NCBI GenBank assembly: GCA_020636225.1
Contig: JACJYI010000007.1
Span: 1-64,000, forward strand
Direction of reading: 5' to 3'
DNA from: Lewinellaceae bacterium
GTDB lineage: Bacteria; Bacteroidota; Bacteroidia; Chitinophagales; Saprospiraceae
Length of the DNA stretch: 64,000 nt
Shown here piece after piece: positions 33,532-42,303 of the stretch; position 1 is the stretch's first letter, and every line of letters starts with the position of its first letter. The position numbers were made by a program, and so were the translations under genes. The notes beneath the pieces are model-generated. The model was not told where the DNA came from. It was given only the letters and a program-made list of their open reading frames with translations, and did not search any database.

Positions 33532-34785
33532 ATGATACGTATCTTCTTTCTGGCGCTGGTCATGTTCGCGCTTGACCTGTACGTCTTCCAACCCTTTCAG
33601 ACAGTCATCTCTCCCTGGAATCGCCAGGTCAGGATGGTTCTGCAGGTGATCTACTGGGCTGTCCCGGTCGTGGCGGTTCTCTGGCTGATCGCCGCCCATT
33701 TCGGTTGGTTCGGCAATGGCCATCCCGGACGTTTTCGTTCCATTGTCCAATCCACTCTTTTCCTGATCTACATCTGCAAGATCATTGTCCTGCCCTTCAT
33801 CCTGATCGATGATCTGCGAAGAGGACTGAGCTGGCTGGCCGGTCTCTTCACTGCCGAGCCGGCATATATGCCTGACCGCTCCCGATTCCTTTCGACGGTC
33901 GGCCTGGCAGCCGGGTTGCTGCCCTTGTCTTCCCTGCTGTATGGCATGTGGCGCAACCCCTACCGATACAAGGTCCACCGGGTCGAGGTACCGGTCCGGG
34001 ATCTGCCGAAAGACCTGGAGGGTCTGCGCATCGTACAGATCTCGGACATTCACTCCGGCAGCTTTACCCTGACCGAACCGGTGGAACAAGCCATGGATAT
34101 GATCCGGGATCTCCAACCCGACCTGATCCTGTTCACCGGGGACCTGGTCAATTCCAGGGCAGATGAAGTGGCTCCCTTCCTTTCGATGTTCTCCCGGATC
34201 AATGCACCATTGGGTGTCTATTCGGTACTGGGCAACCATGACTATGGTGATTACCACCAATGGCCCTCCCAGGAAGCCAAGGTGGCCAACTTTCAGCAAC
34301 TCGTCGACACCCATGCTCGACTTGGGTGGGATTTGCTGCGGAATGAACACCGGATCCTGGAGATCAAGGGCCACCAGCTTGCCCTCCTGGGCGTAGAGAA
34401 CTACAGTACACATGCCCGATTCCCGAAGTATGGCGACCTGGGCAAGGCCCTGGACGGCTGTGAACACATCCCCCTGAAGATCCTGATGTCCCATGACCCC
34501 AGCCACTGGGAAGCCCAGGTTCGGGGATTGGAGAAAAGTATCTTCCTGACCCTTTCCGGACATACCCATGGCATGCAGTTTGGCGTGGAGATCCCCGGCT
34601 GGATGAAGTGGAGCCCGATCCAGTATGTCTACAAACAATGGGCGGGACTGTACCAAACCGAGGATCAGTTCCTCTACGTCAACCGGGGTCTTGGCTTCCT
34701 CGGCTATCCCGGACGAGTGGGCATCCTGCCCGAGATCACCTTGCTGGAACTGACCTCGAAAAACACCGAAGCAGGGATATCCTGA
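33532..34785 (+). CDS. Metallophosphoesterase with N-terminal membrane helices
   Basis: 417-aa protein. The first 130 residues hold three to four hydrophobic segments (RIFFLALVMFALDLYVF, VIYWAVPVVAVLWLIA, TLFLIYICKIIVLPFI), and the phosphoesterase domain follows with ISDIHSGS, FTGDLVNS, LGNHDYGDY, MSHDPSHW and SGHTHGMQFG, the full set of metal ligands (Asp, His, Asp, Asn, His, His). This is the YaeI/UshA-like membrane MPE family, some of which act as UDP-2,3-diacylglucosamine or lipid pyrophosphatases. CACCTTTG (33515-33522) matches the -7 consensus with one mismatch, 9 nt before the ATG. Confidence 0.9.
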   Translation: MIRIFFLALVMFALDLYVFQPFQTVISPWNRQVRMVLQVIYWAVPVVAVLWLIAAHFGWFGNGHPGRFRSIVQSTLFLIYICKIIVLPFILIDDLRRGLSWLAGLFTAEPAYMPDRSRFLSTVGLAAGLLPLSSLLYGMWRNPYRYKVHRVEVPVRDLPKDLEGLRIVQISDIHSGSFTLTEPVEQAMDMIRDLQPDLILFTGDLVNSRADEVAPFLSMFSRINAPLGVYSVLGNHDYGDYHQWPSQEAKVANFQQLVDTHARLGWDLLRNEHRILEIKGHQLALLGVENYSTHARFPKYGDLGKALDGCEHIPLKILMSHDPSHWEAQVRGLEKSIFLTLSGHTHGMQFGVEIPGWMKWSPIQYVYKQWAGLYQTEDQFLYVNRGLGFLGYPGRVGILPEITLLELTSKNTEAGIS

Positions 34786-34814
34786 ATTGCCGGATCGTGA
34801 CTTATCTTCGTGCG

Positions 34815-35231
34815 ATGAGAATGATGCGTACCCCCCTCATTGTCAGCTCCCTTGCCCTGGGGCTGTTCGCGTTGGTCACCGGGTGCAGCTCGTCGGGCGA
34901 AGAACTGCCGTGGAAAGCCTATCCCCGGTTGATCGAAGGTCGCTGGGATCTCATGACGGCCTATCGAAATGATCGGGAGACCCAAACACTGAACGGAACC
35001 TTCTTCAGTTTCTCAGCCGGCCAGTCGATGGCCACCAATCTTCCGCTGCCAGCCAATAGCCCATCGGAAGGCCCCTTCCTGGTGAGCAAGTACGCACTGC
35101 GTCAGGATACTATTGATGTGACCGGCCTCTTTCCTTTCCAGATGGTCATCCAGCAGCTCGACAGTTCCGTCATGGTGTTGACCACCACGATCAACCAACA
35201 GACCTTTCGCTTTGATCTGTCGCGTTCCTGA
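34815..35231 (+). CDS. Small lipoprotein of unknown function
   Basis: 138 aa. Signal peptide with lipobox LVTGC (lipidation on Cys24): MRMMRTPLIVSSLALGLFALVTGC. The mature part is about 115 residues with strands such as PRLIEGRWDLMTAYRN and TLNGTFFSFSAGQSMATN, which recall the lipocalin-like/DUF4923 group of small Bacteroidota lipoproteins; no clear assignment. TATCTTCG (34803-34810), one base from the -7 consensus, ends 4 nt before the ATG, again pointing to a leaderless message. Separated by 29 nt from the metallophosphoesterase stop. Confidence 0.72.
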   Translation: MRMMRTPLIVSSLALGLFALVTGCSSSGEELPWKAYPRLIEGRWDLMTAYRNDRETQTLNGTFFSFSAGQSMATNLPLPANSPSEGPFLVSKYALRQDTIDVTGLFPFQMVIQQLDSSVMVLTTTINQQTFRFDLSRS

Positions 35232-35286
35232 CAGATTCCGGGGTTGATTCACTCGATAATATTCGCGCTTACCCTTATCTTCCGTC

Positions 35287-36789
35287 ATGATGCGGCCAAT
35301 CCAACAATGTCTTTCCCTGGCCCTGTGCCTGTTCTTGGTGGTCAGCGGGTCACCGATGTTCGGCCAGGTCCAGATGCAGGTTGACCTGGTCCGATTCCAG
35401 GCGGCCGACCAGCACGTGCTGGAAGTACAGATGTACTTTGCCGGAGCCAGTCTCACCAGCACTCCTACCCCGGACGGACAATGGCGTTCTTCGGTCGATC
35501 TGTTGATCTACTTCAGCCGCGACAGTCAGATCGTCCAATATGACCACTACCTGCTGCACAGTCCCAGCCAACCACAACCCGGCCAGGACTTCGTCGATGT
35601 CCGCCGATTTGCGCTGCCGGAAGGTACATTTCGGGTCGACCTGGAAGCATTCGACCCGATGAATACTGCCGACACCCTGGCCATCTATCGGGAGATCCAG
35701 ATCGGTTCATCACCGCCTGGCGAGGCGGTCCATCTGTCCGATCCGGTTCTTCTCGCCAATGCCTACGCCAGCAAGGAGACCAATTCCCTGACCCGGAACG
35801 GGTTCTACATGGAACCCCTTCCCCACCGGTATTATCCCCGCACTGCTGAGCTGCTCTATCTCTACCAGGAAGTGTACATCGCGCAACCGGAAACACTGGG
35901 TGACACATATCGATATGCCTACTTCATCGAAAAGCTGTCGGGTGACCAGACGGTACAGCGGATGCAGCAGGCCATTACCAAGACAAGGAAGACCAGGCCT
36001 TTTGACCCCGTCCTGTTGCAGATGGATATCCGCCAGCTGCCTTCCGGAAACTATCGCCTGGTGACAGAGGTGAGAGACCAGGAACTCAATCTCCTGAACA
36101 CCACCCATGTAGACTTCCAACGATCCAACCCATATCTTCAGCAGGAGGAGGCGGTCGCCAGCTCACAGCCCAACCTCACCGAAGATGCCGATTCCTTCCT
36201 GATCGCCCTGAACGAGGAGGAACTCACCTATTCCCTCCGATCCATCGCTGCCAGGGTCGCCGACAAGGATGTGGAGGTATTGAATGCGGCGATCAAGAAC
36301 CCCAGCCTGGAGGCCAAGCGCCACATGCTCTTCCATTTCTTCACCGGCATGAACGCCAATCGCCCGGACAAAGCTTACGAAGAGTACATGGAGGTGGTCC
36401 GGAAGGTCGACCAAAAGTTCCGGTCGGGATTCGGTTACGGATTTGAAACCGATCGGGGGTATATCCTCATGAAATACGGCCAGCCGAACGATATCGTCAC
36501 GGTAGAGGATGAGCCCCATGCCCCGCCCTACGAGATATGGATCTATGATGACTTCCCCTACACCGGCCAGCGCAACGTCAAGTTCCTGTTCTACAATCCC
36601 AACCTGACACCCAATGATTTCGTCCTCCTGCATTCCACAGCCAGAACGGAACGGCAGAATCCCCGCTGGGAGATCGAACTCTATGAGAAAGCGGGGGCGA
36701 GCGGGATCAGCGGCACGAATATCCAAGATGCCACCGGGGTGACGGACCAATTCTATCGGAATGCCCGCCGGTATTTCAATGATTTCTAG
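35287..36789 (+). CDS. GWxTD-domain protein
   Basis: 500 aa with a signal peptide ending near GSPMFGQ. The C-terminal half carries the GWxTD domain (FGYGFETDRGYILMKYGQPNDIVTVED, APPYEIWIYDDFPYTG, FLFYNP), where the GWxTD motif itself reads GFETD, with Phe replacing Trp and Glu in the x position. These proteins are found in Bacteroidota and Acidobacteria, probably periplasmic, function unknown. TATCTTCC (35276-35283) is a weak -7 candidate 3 nt before ATG 35287. The stop is followed by a 60-nt gap and the DUF6794 gene on the same strand. Confidence 0.85.
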   Translation: MMRPIQQCLSLALCLFLVVSGSPMFGQVQMQVDLVRFQAADQHVLEVQMYFAGASLTSTPTPDGQWRSSVDLLIYFSRDSQIVQYDHYLLHSPSQPQPGQDFVDVRRFALPEGTFRVDLEAFDPMNTADTLAIYREIQIGSSPPGEAVHLSDPVLLANAYASKETNSLTRNGFYMEPLPHRYYPRTAELLYLYQEVYIAQPETLGDTYRYAYFIEKLSGDQTVQRMQQAITKTRKTRPFDPVLLQMDIRQLPSGNYRLVTEVRDQELNLLNTTHVDFQRSNPYLQQEEAVASSQPNLTEDADSFLIALNEEELTYSLRSIAARVADKDVEVLNAAIKNPSLEAKRHMLFHFFTGMNANRPDKAYEEYMEVVRKVDQKFRSGFGYGFETDRGYILMKYGQPNDIVTVEDEPHAPPYEIWIYDDFPYTGQRNVKFLFYNPNLTPNDFVLLHSTARTERQNPRWEIELYEKAGASGISGTNIQDATGVTDQFYRNARRYFNDF

Positions 36790-36855
36790 GATGATCCATC
36801 CGGGGTTTCTGCCAGCAAGGGAACAATATTTCCTGACCATGGCGTTACTTTGCAT

Positions 36856-37410
36856 ATGATGTACAAATTCCTCCTTTCTCTGCTGTTCCTGGTTTCACTG
36901 ACCTTCATCGCTACAGCTCAGACGGATGCTTCCGTCAATGAGGGACCTCCGTCTTCTCCGGAGGAATACGAGGCCCGCTACCAGGAACGGATCAAGTTGT
37001 CGGAGATCGCAGGCGTATACATTCCAATCGACCTGGATGATGCATTCCAGCAACTGGAACGCCTGGCTCCGAAGGAATCCATCCAATTCTACAAGGAACA
37101 GGATGAGGATTCGGTGGTCAATGGCCTGTTTCCGAAACTCGGCCGATGGATCATCATCAACTGGGGATTTGAGGGAGGAAGCCGACTTTCCCATGCACTG
37201 CGCCAGGAAGGGATCACCTTTCCCGAAGATATGGCCCGAGTGATCATGCGCTCCTGGCATCGCCATCTGGTAGGCCAGCCGATCGACCTGGAAGGGCAGG
37301 TCGCAATCATCCAGGAACGGATCAAAAAGGAACAGGCTGAACGACTGCAAAATGCGACCCTGCTCAAAGAGGAACGGCGCAAAGTCGAGCCCGGTGCCCG
37401 AAAGGACTAA
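36856..37410 (+). CDS. Secreted DUF6794-like protein
   Basis: 184 aa. Signal peptide MMYKFLLSLLFLVSLTFIATAQ. The core (VYIPIDLDDAFQQLERLAPKE, LGRWIIINWGFEGGSRLSHALRQEGITFPEDMARVIMRSWHRHL) matches the DUF6794 pattern (IPIDLxDAxxxL...LGxWIRNNWxLWGGSRLSxYF...HPDDMSxIILxxYHRxL) seen in phage and Bacteroidota proteins. The tail (QEKIKKEQAERLQNATLLKEERRK-type) is charged and helical. ATG 36856 sits 3 nt after TTACTTTG (36845-36852), a one-mismatch -7 candidate. The function is unknown. Confidence 0.75.
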   Translation: MMYKFLLSLLFLVSLTFIATAQTDASVNEGPPSSPEEYEARYQERIKLSEIAGVYIPIDLDDAFQQLERLAPKESIQFYKEQDEDSVVNGLFPKLGRWIIINWGFEGGSRLSHALRQEGITFPEDMARVIMRSWHRHLVGQPIDLEGQVAIIQERIKKEQAERLQNATLLKEERRKVEPGARKD

Positions 37411-37454
37411 CTGCTCATTTCTGAGATACCTTCTGCCTACAGACTCATTTTCTT

Positions 37455-37462
37455 TACCTTTG
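37455..37462 (+). promoter_or_regulatory. -7 element (TACCTTTG) of topA
   Basis: Exact match; leader of about 36-42 nt to the start codon. Confidence 0.5.
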
Positions 37463-37504
37463 GCCCCCGTCGGAAGTCATTTCCGGTAAAATCCTGTAGT
37501 GAGC

Positions 37505-40015
37505 ATGGGCAAACATTTGCTAATCGTAGAGTCTCCGGCCAAAGCCAAAACCATCGAAAAGTACCTGGGTAAGGACTTCACGGTCAAATCCAGCTACGGT
37601 CACATCCGGGACCTGGACAAAGGGGACAAGGGAGTCGATGTCGAGAACCGATTCACCCCGACCTACGTGATCTCGCCGGAAAAGCAAAAGGTGGTCAAGG
37701 AGTTGCAGGCATTGGTTAAAAAGTCGGAGGAAGTGTGGCTGGCTACTGACGAAGACCGCGAAGGAGAAGCCATCAGCTGGCACTTGTGTGAGGTCCTCCA
37801 CCTGGATGCCCACACCACCAAACGGATTGTCTTCCATGAGATCACCAAACCAGCCATCCAGAAGGCCATCCAGCAACCACGAACAGTGGACCTCAACCTT
37901 GTCGATGCCCAGCAGGCCCGCCGCATTCTGGATCGCCTGGTCGGATTTGAACTGTCCGAACTCCTCTGGAAGAAGGTGCGAGGAAAATTGTCCGCCGGCC
38001 GGGTGCAATCAGTTGCCGTAAAACTGGTCGTCGACCGCGACCGGGAGATCCATGAATTCGAGACCAGTCCCTTCTGGCGAGTGGTGGCCGAATTCACTGT
38101 CCTGGATTCGGATGGACGAAGTGCCATCCTCAAGGCCGAACTGCCCGGTCGATTAAAGGATATGGATGAGGCCCGGGCCTATCTTGAGGCATCACTGACA
38201 TCGACATTTGTCATCAGCAGCATTGACGTCTCCCCCCTGAAGAAGAAGCCAGCTCCACCTTTCAATACGTCCACCCTCCAGCAGGAGGCCAGTCGGAAGC
38301 TGGGGTTTTCGGTACAGCGGACCATGAGCGCTGCCCAGAAACTGTACGAGTCAGGACATATCACCTATATGCGGACCGATTCACTCAATCTCAGCAGCAT
38401 GGCCATCGCAGCCATGGCCAAGGAGATCGAGGATTCCTATGGTGCGGAATATGTGCATACCCGGCAATTCAAAAGCAAGGGAGCCAATACCCAGGAGGCC
38501 CACGAAGCGATCCGGCCCACCTACATGGAACGTCGCACCGTACCCGGGGATCGCGACCAGGCACGACTCTATGAACTGATCTGGAAGCGGGCCCTTGCCT
38601 CCCAGATGGCAGAAGCGATCCTGGAAAAGACCACCGTGGTCATCGATGTCTCGGGCAATCCGACCAAGCCGCTGCAGGCGGTGGGTGAGGTGCTGAAATT
38701 CGATGGATTCCTCAAGGTATACATGGAAGGCCGCGATGACGAGGATGAGGATGAGGCCAAGGGAATCCTGCCCCCGCTGACGGTTGGCCAACAGCTGTCC
38801 ATGGCCAACATGATGGCCCAGGAGCGATTCACGCGTCCGCCATCACGGTATACCGAGGCCAGCCTGGTCAAAAAGATGGAAGAATTGGGCATTGGCCGAC
38901 CATCGACCTATGCGCCGACCATCTCCAAGATCACCGAACCAGGCCGCGGCTATGTGGTCAAGGAATCACGGGAAGGAACCCCTCGGCCATATCGTGTCCT
39001 GGAGATCGTTGGCCAGACCATCCAGGCCAAGACCCTTACCGAACAAACGGGGGCTGCGAAGAACCACCTGTTTCCGACGGACATGGGCATCCTGGTGACC
39101 AAGTTCCTCGATGAGCACTTCGAAGGGATCATGGACTACCAGTTCACGGCGGAGATCGAAAAGCAATTCGACGATATTGCCGAGGGCAACATGTCCTGGC
39201 CCGAGATGCTGTCCGCCTTTTACAAGCCGTTTCACCAGCAGGTGGAACTGACCCAGAACGAGGCCGACCGCGCATCCGGGGAGCGCATACTCGGAAAGGA
39301 CCCCGAAACCGGCCGAACCATCCTCACCCGCATGTCGCGTTTTGGCCCCGTCGTCCAGATCGGGAAACCCGAAGAACTGGGCGAAGATGAGAAACCGGTC
39401 TACGCCAATCTGCGGGCCGGACAATCCATGACCTCCATCGAACTGGAGGAGGCCCTGGACTTGTTTCGACTACCCAGGGATCTTGGGGAGCACAAAGGCA
39501 AACCGGTTCTGATCGGCGCAGGACGCTTTGGCCCGTATGTCAAATACGGCGACCAGTTCATATCGCTCCCCAGGGGGGAAGATCCCTTTGCCGTGGACAT
39601 GGATCGGGCCATTGAACTGATCCGGGAAAAGGAGAAAGCGGATGCTCCCCTGACGACCTACAAGGGAGAACCGGTCACCTGCGGAAAGGGCCGCTTTGGT
39701 CCATTTGTCAAGTGGAAATCTACCTATGCCAATATCCCTGCGCGTATCAATTTTGATACCCTGACCCCCGAACAGGCCATTGAATTACTGGAGGCCAAGC
39801 TGGAGAAAGAGGCCAACCGGTACATCCAGCAGTGGGACAAGGAGCAGATCGCCATTGAAAATGGTCGGTGGGGACCATTCATTCGGTTCAAGAAGAAGAG
39901 CTTCAAGCTGCCGAAGGGCGAGGATGGCAAAATGACTTCGGAAGAAGCCGGCCAGCTGACCCTGGAAGAGGTCAAGAAGATCATCAACGAACAGGCACCG
40001 GGAACGATCAAATAA
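37505..40015 (+). CDS. topA: DNA topoisomerase I (type IA)
   Basis: 836 aa. Relaxes negative supercoils by cutting one strand. N-terminal Toprim (LLIVESPAKAKTIEKYLG, ATDEDREGEAISWH), then the central domains with the catalytic Tyr288 in HITYMRTDS. The C-terminus carries no zinc fingers but three repeats: FGPYVKYGDQFISLP, FGPFVKWKSTYANIP, WGPFIRFKKKSFKLP, typical for Bacteroidota TopA. The start at 37505 (MGKHLLIVESP) is preferred over GTG 37499 (MSMGKH) by family alignment. Convergent with lpxB, with a 24-nt gap and no terminator in between. Confidence 0.97.
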   Translation: MGKHLLIVESPAKAKTIEKYLGKDFTVKSSYGHIRDLDKGDKGVDVENRFTPTYVISPEKQKVVKELQALVKKSEEVWLATDEDREGEAISWHLCEVLHLDAHTTKRIVFHEITKPAIQKAIQQPRTVDLNLVDAQQARRILDRLVGFELSELLWKKVRGKLSAGRVQSVAVKLVVDRDREIHEFETSPFWRVVAEFTVLDSDGRSAILKAELPGRLKDMDEARAYLEASLTSTFVISSIDVSPLKKKPAPPFNTSTLQQEASRKLGFSVQRTMSAAQKLYESGHITYMRTDSLNLSSMAIAAMAKEIEDSYGAEYVHTRQFKSKGANTQEAHEAIRPTYMERRTVPGDRDQARLYELIWKRALASQMAEAILEKTTVVIDVSGNPTKPLQAVGEVLKFDGFLKVYMEGRDDEDEDEAKGILPPLTVGQQLSMANMMAQERFTRPPSRYTEASLVKKMEELGIGRPSTYAPTISKITEPGRGYVVKESREGTPRPYRVLEIVGQTIQAKTLTEQTGAAKNHLFPTDMGILVTKFLDEHFEGIMDYQFTAEIEKQFDDIAEGNMSWPEMLSAFYKPFHQQVELTQNEADRASGERILGKDPETGRTILTRMSRFGPVVQIGKPEELGEDEKPVYANLRAGQSMTSIELEEALDLFRLPRDLGEHKGKPVLIGAGRFGPYVKYGDQFISLPRGEDPFAVDMDRAIELIREKEKADAPLTTYKGEPVTCGKGRFGPFVKWKSTYANIPARINFDTLTPEQAIELLEAKLEKEANRYIQQWDKEQIAIENGRWGPFIRFKKKSFKLPKGEDGKMTSEEAGQLTLEEVKKIINEQAPGTIK

Positions 40016-40039
40016 TCCCCTCCAGCCAATCGGGTGCCA

Positions 40040-41149
40040 TCAATCGTTCAGGATATGCCCGGCTGCCGAAGCAGAGGCATCCTGTTCGCCCAACAGCTTC
40101 CTCAACTCGGTATACCCCTCCAGCATGGCCTGCCGTGTCGGCGGATCCAGGAGGTCCTGAAAGGCCTGCTTCAGTCGTTCAATGGTCAGATCCTGCTGGA
40201 TCAGTTCCTTCACCAGGGGGCGATCGAGCAGCAGATTGACCAGGGAGATATACTTCAGCTTGACCAGTTGCCGGGCGATCCAATAGGAAATCACGCTGCC
40301 CTTGTAGGCGACCACCTGCGGTACCTGGAAGAGAGCCGTTTCGAGGGTCGCCGTCCCTGAGGTGACCACGGCGGCATAGGCCTGGGCCAGCAGATCATAT
40401 GTCCTGCCCCGAATGCTGTGGATCTCCGGATAGTCGGCCAGGACCTGCCGGTAGGTCGCTTCCGACAAGCCCGGTGCCTCGGCGATGACCCAGGCAAACC
40501 GGGGATACTGGCGGGCCAACGCGGCCATGACCGGCAGCATGTTCGTCACTTCCTGGCGCCGGCTGCCGGGCAGGAGTGCAATGAGGGGACGATCAGGCGA
40601 TAGATCCAGGGCCTGATGGATATCCACCTGCGACTGAAACGAGCGAATGACCTCGACCAGGGGGTGCCCCACATAGCTGGCCTGGACGCCTTCCTGTGCA
40701 AAAAAACCGGCTTCAAATGGCAGGATGACCAGGAGGTCATCCACGGATTGCCGAATGATCTTGACCCTGCTCTTGTGCCAGGCCCACAATTGGGGACTGA
40801 TGTAGTAGACCGTCCGAATCCCCAGGGACTTGACATATGGCACTAATCGCAAATTGAAACCGGGGTAGTCGATGAAGACCACGATATCCGGTCGAAACTC
40901 ACGAATGTCCCGTTTGGCCAGCCGGAGGTTTCCCAGGATCGTCGGCAGATTCCGGATGACCTCCACAAAACCCATAAAGGCCAGGTCGCGGTAGTGCCTG
41001 ACCAGTTGACAGCCGGCGGCCTCCATCTGATCACCACCCCAGCCCCTGATCTCCAGGTCTGCCTCCCGGGTTCTCATGGCCCGGATCAGGTTGCCTCCGT
41101 GAAGGTCGCCCGACGCTTCACCGGCGATCAGATAGATCTTCCGCCCCAC
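40040..41149 (-). CDS. lpxB: Lipid-A-disaccharide synthase
   Basis: 369-aa glycosyltransferase (GT-B fold, family GT19) that joins UDP-2,3-diacylglucosamine and lipid X to make the lipid A disaccharide at the inner-membrane surface. Motifs: YLIAGEASGDLHGGNL at the N-terminus, GWGGDQMEAAGCQLVRHYRDLAFMGFVEV, VFIDYPGFNLRL, PQLWAWHKSRVK, LLPGSRRQEV and TSGTATLETALF. Length is usual. It is the last gene of a surE-membrane protein-lpxB operon with 3-nt gaps at both junctions, an order conserved in many Bacteroidota. Confidence 0.95.
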   Translation of the reverse strand: MGRKIYLIAGEASGDLHGGNLIRAMRTREADLEIRGWGGDQMEAAGCQLVRHYRDLAFMGFVEVIRNLPTILGNLRLAKRDIREFRPDIVVFIDYPGFNLRLVPYVKSLGIRTVYYISPQLWAWHKSRVKIIRQSVDDLLVILPFEAGFFAQEGVQASYVGHPLVEVIRSFQSQVDIHQALDLSPDRPLIALLPGSRRQEVTNMLPVMAALARQYPRFAWVIAEAPGLSEATYRQVLADYPEIHSIRGRTYDLLAQAYAAVVTSGTATLETALFQVPQVVAYKGSVISYWIARQLVKLKYISLVNLLLDRPLVKELIQQDLTIERLKQAFQDLLDPPTRQAMLEGYTELRKLLGEQDASASAAGHILND

Positions 41150-41152
41150 TGC

Positions 41153-41446
41153 CTAGTTCATGAGGGTTGCAAAATACCGGGCGATCCAGGCGAAGGCGAG
41201 GATCACCGTCATGGTCACCACACCCCGGAGACTGTTCAGCTTCCGGTTCTGGTTGAATCGTCTGAACGGGATCAGATTCAGGCAGATGACCAGCAGGAGC
41301 AAAGTCCGCTCTCGAATCGGCAGATCCATACCCATGGGGTCGAGGCGATTCCAGATCAGGTTGATGATCCACAGGACGACCAGCCCGGCCACGGGGAACG
41401 CCGCACCGATCAACAAGCCCCAGGCGATCGAATTACGCTGATACAT
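41153..41446 (-). CDS. Small membrane protein between surE and lpxB
   Basis: 97 aa with three hydrophobic segments: SIAWGLLIGAAFPVAGLVVLWIINLIW, RTLLLLVICLNLIPF, and GVVTMTVILAFAWIARYFAT. The middle loop has NQNRKLNSLRG. Small proteins of this type lie between surE and lpxB in other Bacteroidota and may serve the same lipid A or envelope step; the function is not known. Gaps to both neighbours are 3 nt, so expression is tied to them. Confidence 0.75.
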   Translation of the reverse strand: MYQRNSIAWGLLIGAAFPVAGLVVLWIINLIWNRLDPMGMDLPIRERTLLLLVICLNLIPFRRFNQNRKLNSLRGVVTMTVILAFAWIARYFATLMN

Positions 41447-41449
41447 ATG

Positions 41450-42214
41450 TCATTCGTTTTGGAGATGGAACAATTGGGGAATCGCTTCGGGAATGGTCAG
41501 GTCATGACCGGAGGGCACCACGGAAATATAGCCTTCCTCCAGGGCCTTCACGTCTGTATCCGACCCATGATCATGATTGACAAACTCACCGGTGAGCCAA
41601 TAGTAGGTCTGCCCCCTCGGGTCACGGGCCTCCTGGAATTCCTCGATCCAACGGGCGTCCGCCTGCCGGCACACCCGAATGCCCTGAATATCCGGACCCT
41701 TGGGTATGTTGACATTCAACAACCTGCAGGCCCGGGGCGGTGAGGTGAGTACCCGTGTGGCGATCCGGTGGATAAACGGCTTTGCGGGTTCGAAGTCGGC
41801 CTCGAAGCTGTAGTCCAACAGACTGAATCCAATGGAGAAGATCCCTTCCAGGGAGGCCTCCATCGCAGCGGACAATGTCCCGGAGTAGATGATATTGATC
41901 GAGGCATTGGAACCGTGATTAATCCCGGAGACACAGAGATCAATGGCCTGTCCCTTCAGCACCACGTGCTTGGCCAGTTTGACACAGTCGACCGGGGTTC
42001 CGCTGCATTCCCAGGCTTCGATTCCCGGGAAGACATCCACCTTGTGGATCCTCAACGGATCATTCATGGTGATGGCGTGGCCCATGCCAGACTGGGGAGA
42101 ATCCGGGGCAACCACCACGACGCGTCCGATTTCGGACATCACCTCGACCAGCGCCCGGATCCCCGGGGCGGTAATACCATCGTCATTGGTGACCAGAATG
42201 AGTGGTTTCTTCAT
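41450..42214 (-). CDS. surE: 5'/3'-nucleotidase SurE
   Basis: 254-aa metal-dependent phosphatase with the N-terminal motif LVTNDDGITAPG (Asp11-Asp12 bind the metal), VVAPDSPQSGMGHAIT, CSGTPVDCVKLA, GINHGSNASINIIYSGTLSAAMEA. SurE removes phosphate from nucleotides in stress and stationary phase. It leads the surE-membrane protein-lpxB operon. The -7 element ends 5 nt before the ATG, so the operon mRNA may begin at the start codon. Confidence 0.95.
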   Translation of the reverse strand: MKKPLILVTNDDGITAPGIRALVEVMSEIGRVVVVAPDSPQSGMGHAITMNDPLRIHKVDVFPGIEAWECSGTPVDCVKLAKHVVLKGQAIDLCVSGINHGSNASINIIYSGTLSAAMEASLEGIFSIGFSLLDYSFEADFEPAKPFIHRIATRVLTSPPRACRLLNVNIPKGPDIQGIRVCRQADARWIEEFQEARDPRGQTYYWLTGEFVNHDHGSDTDVKALEEGYISVVPSGHDLTIPEAIPQLFHLQNE

Positions 42215-42219
42215 GGTCC

Positions 42220-42227
42220 CAAAGGTA
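42220..42227 (-). promoter_or_regulatory. -7 element (TACCTTTG) 5 nt before the surE start
   Basis: CAAAGGTA on the + strand. GGACC is the only sequence between it and the ATG on the - strand. It lies back-to-back with the holA promoter 65 nt away. Confidence 0.55.
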
Positions 42228-42291
42228 CAACCTCCCTGCAGTTCCCCTCAGCGGATTTCGATCTTCGGGGAGTAGTTTACCACGCAGGGTG

Positions 42292-42299
42292 TACTTTTG
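42292..42299 (+). promoter_or_regulatory. -7 element (TACTTTTG) 4 nt before the holA start
   Basis: Exact match, then TGGC, then ATG 42304. This is the tightest fit of promoter and start codon in the window. Confidence 0.6.
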
Positions 42300-42303
42300 T
42301 GGC

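Noticed and set aside
33397..34656. Upstream extension of the SDR frame on the - strand (would give a 702-aa protein)
   Set aside because: The extra part lies antisense to the metallophosphoesterase and has no domain; the SDR clearly begins with MKTSPSSILITGVSSGIG at 33396.
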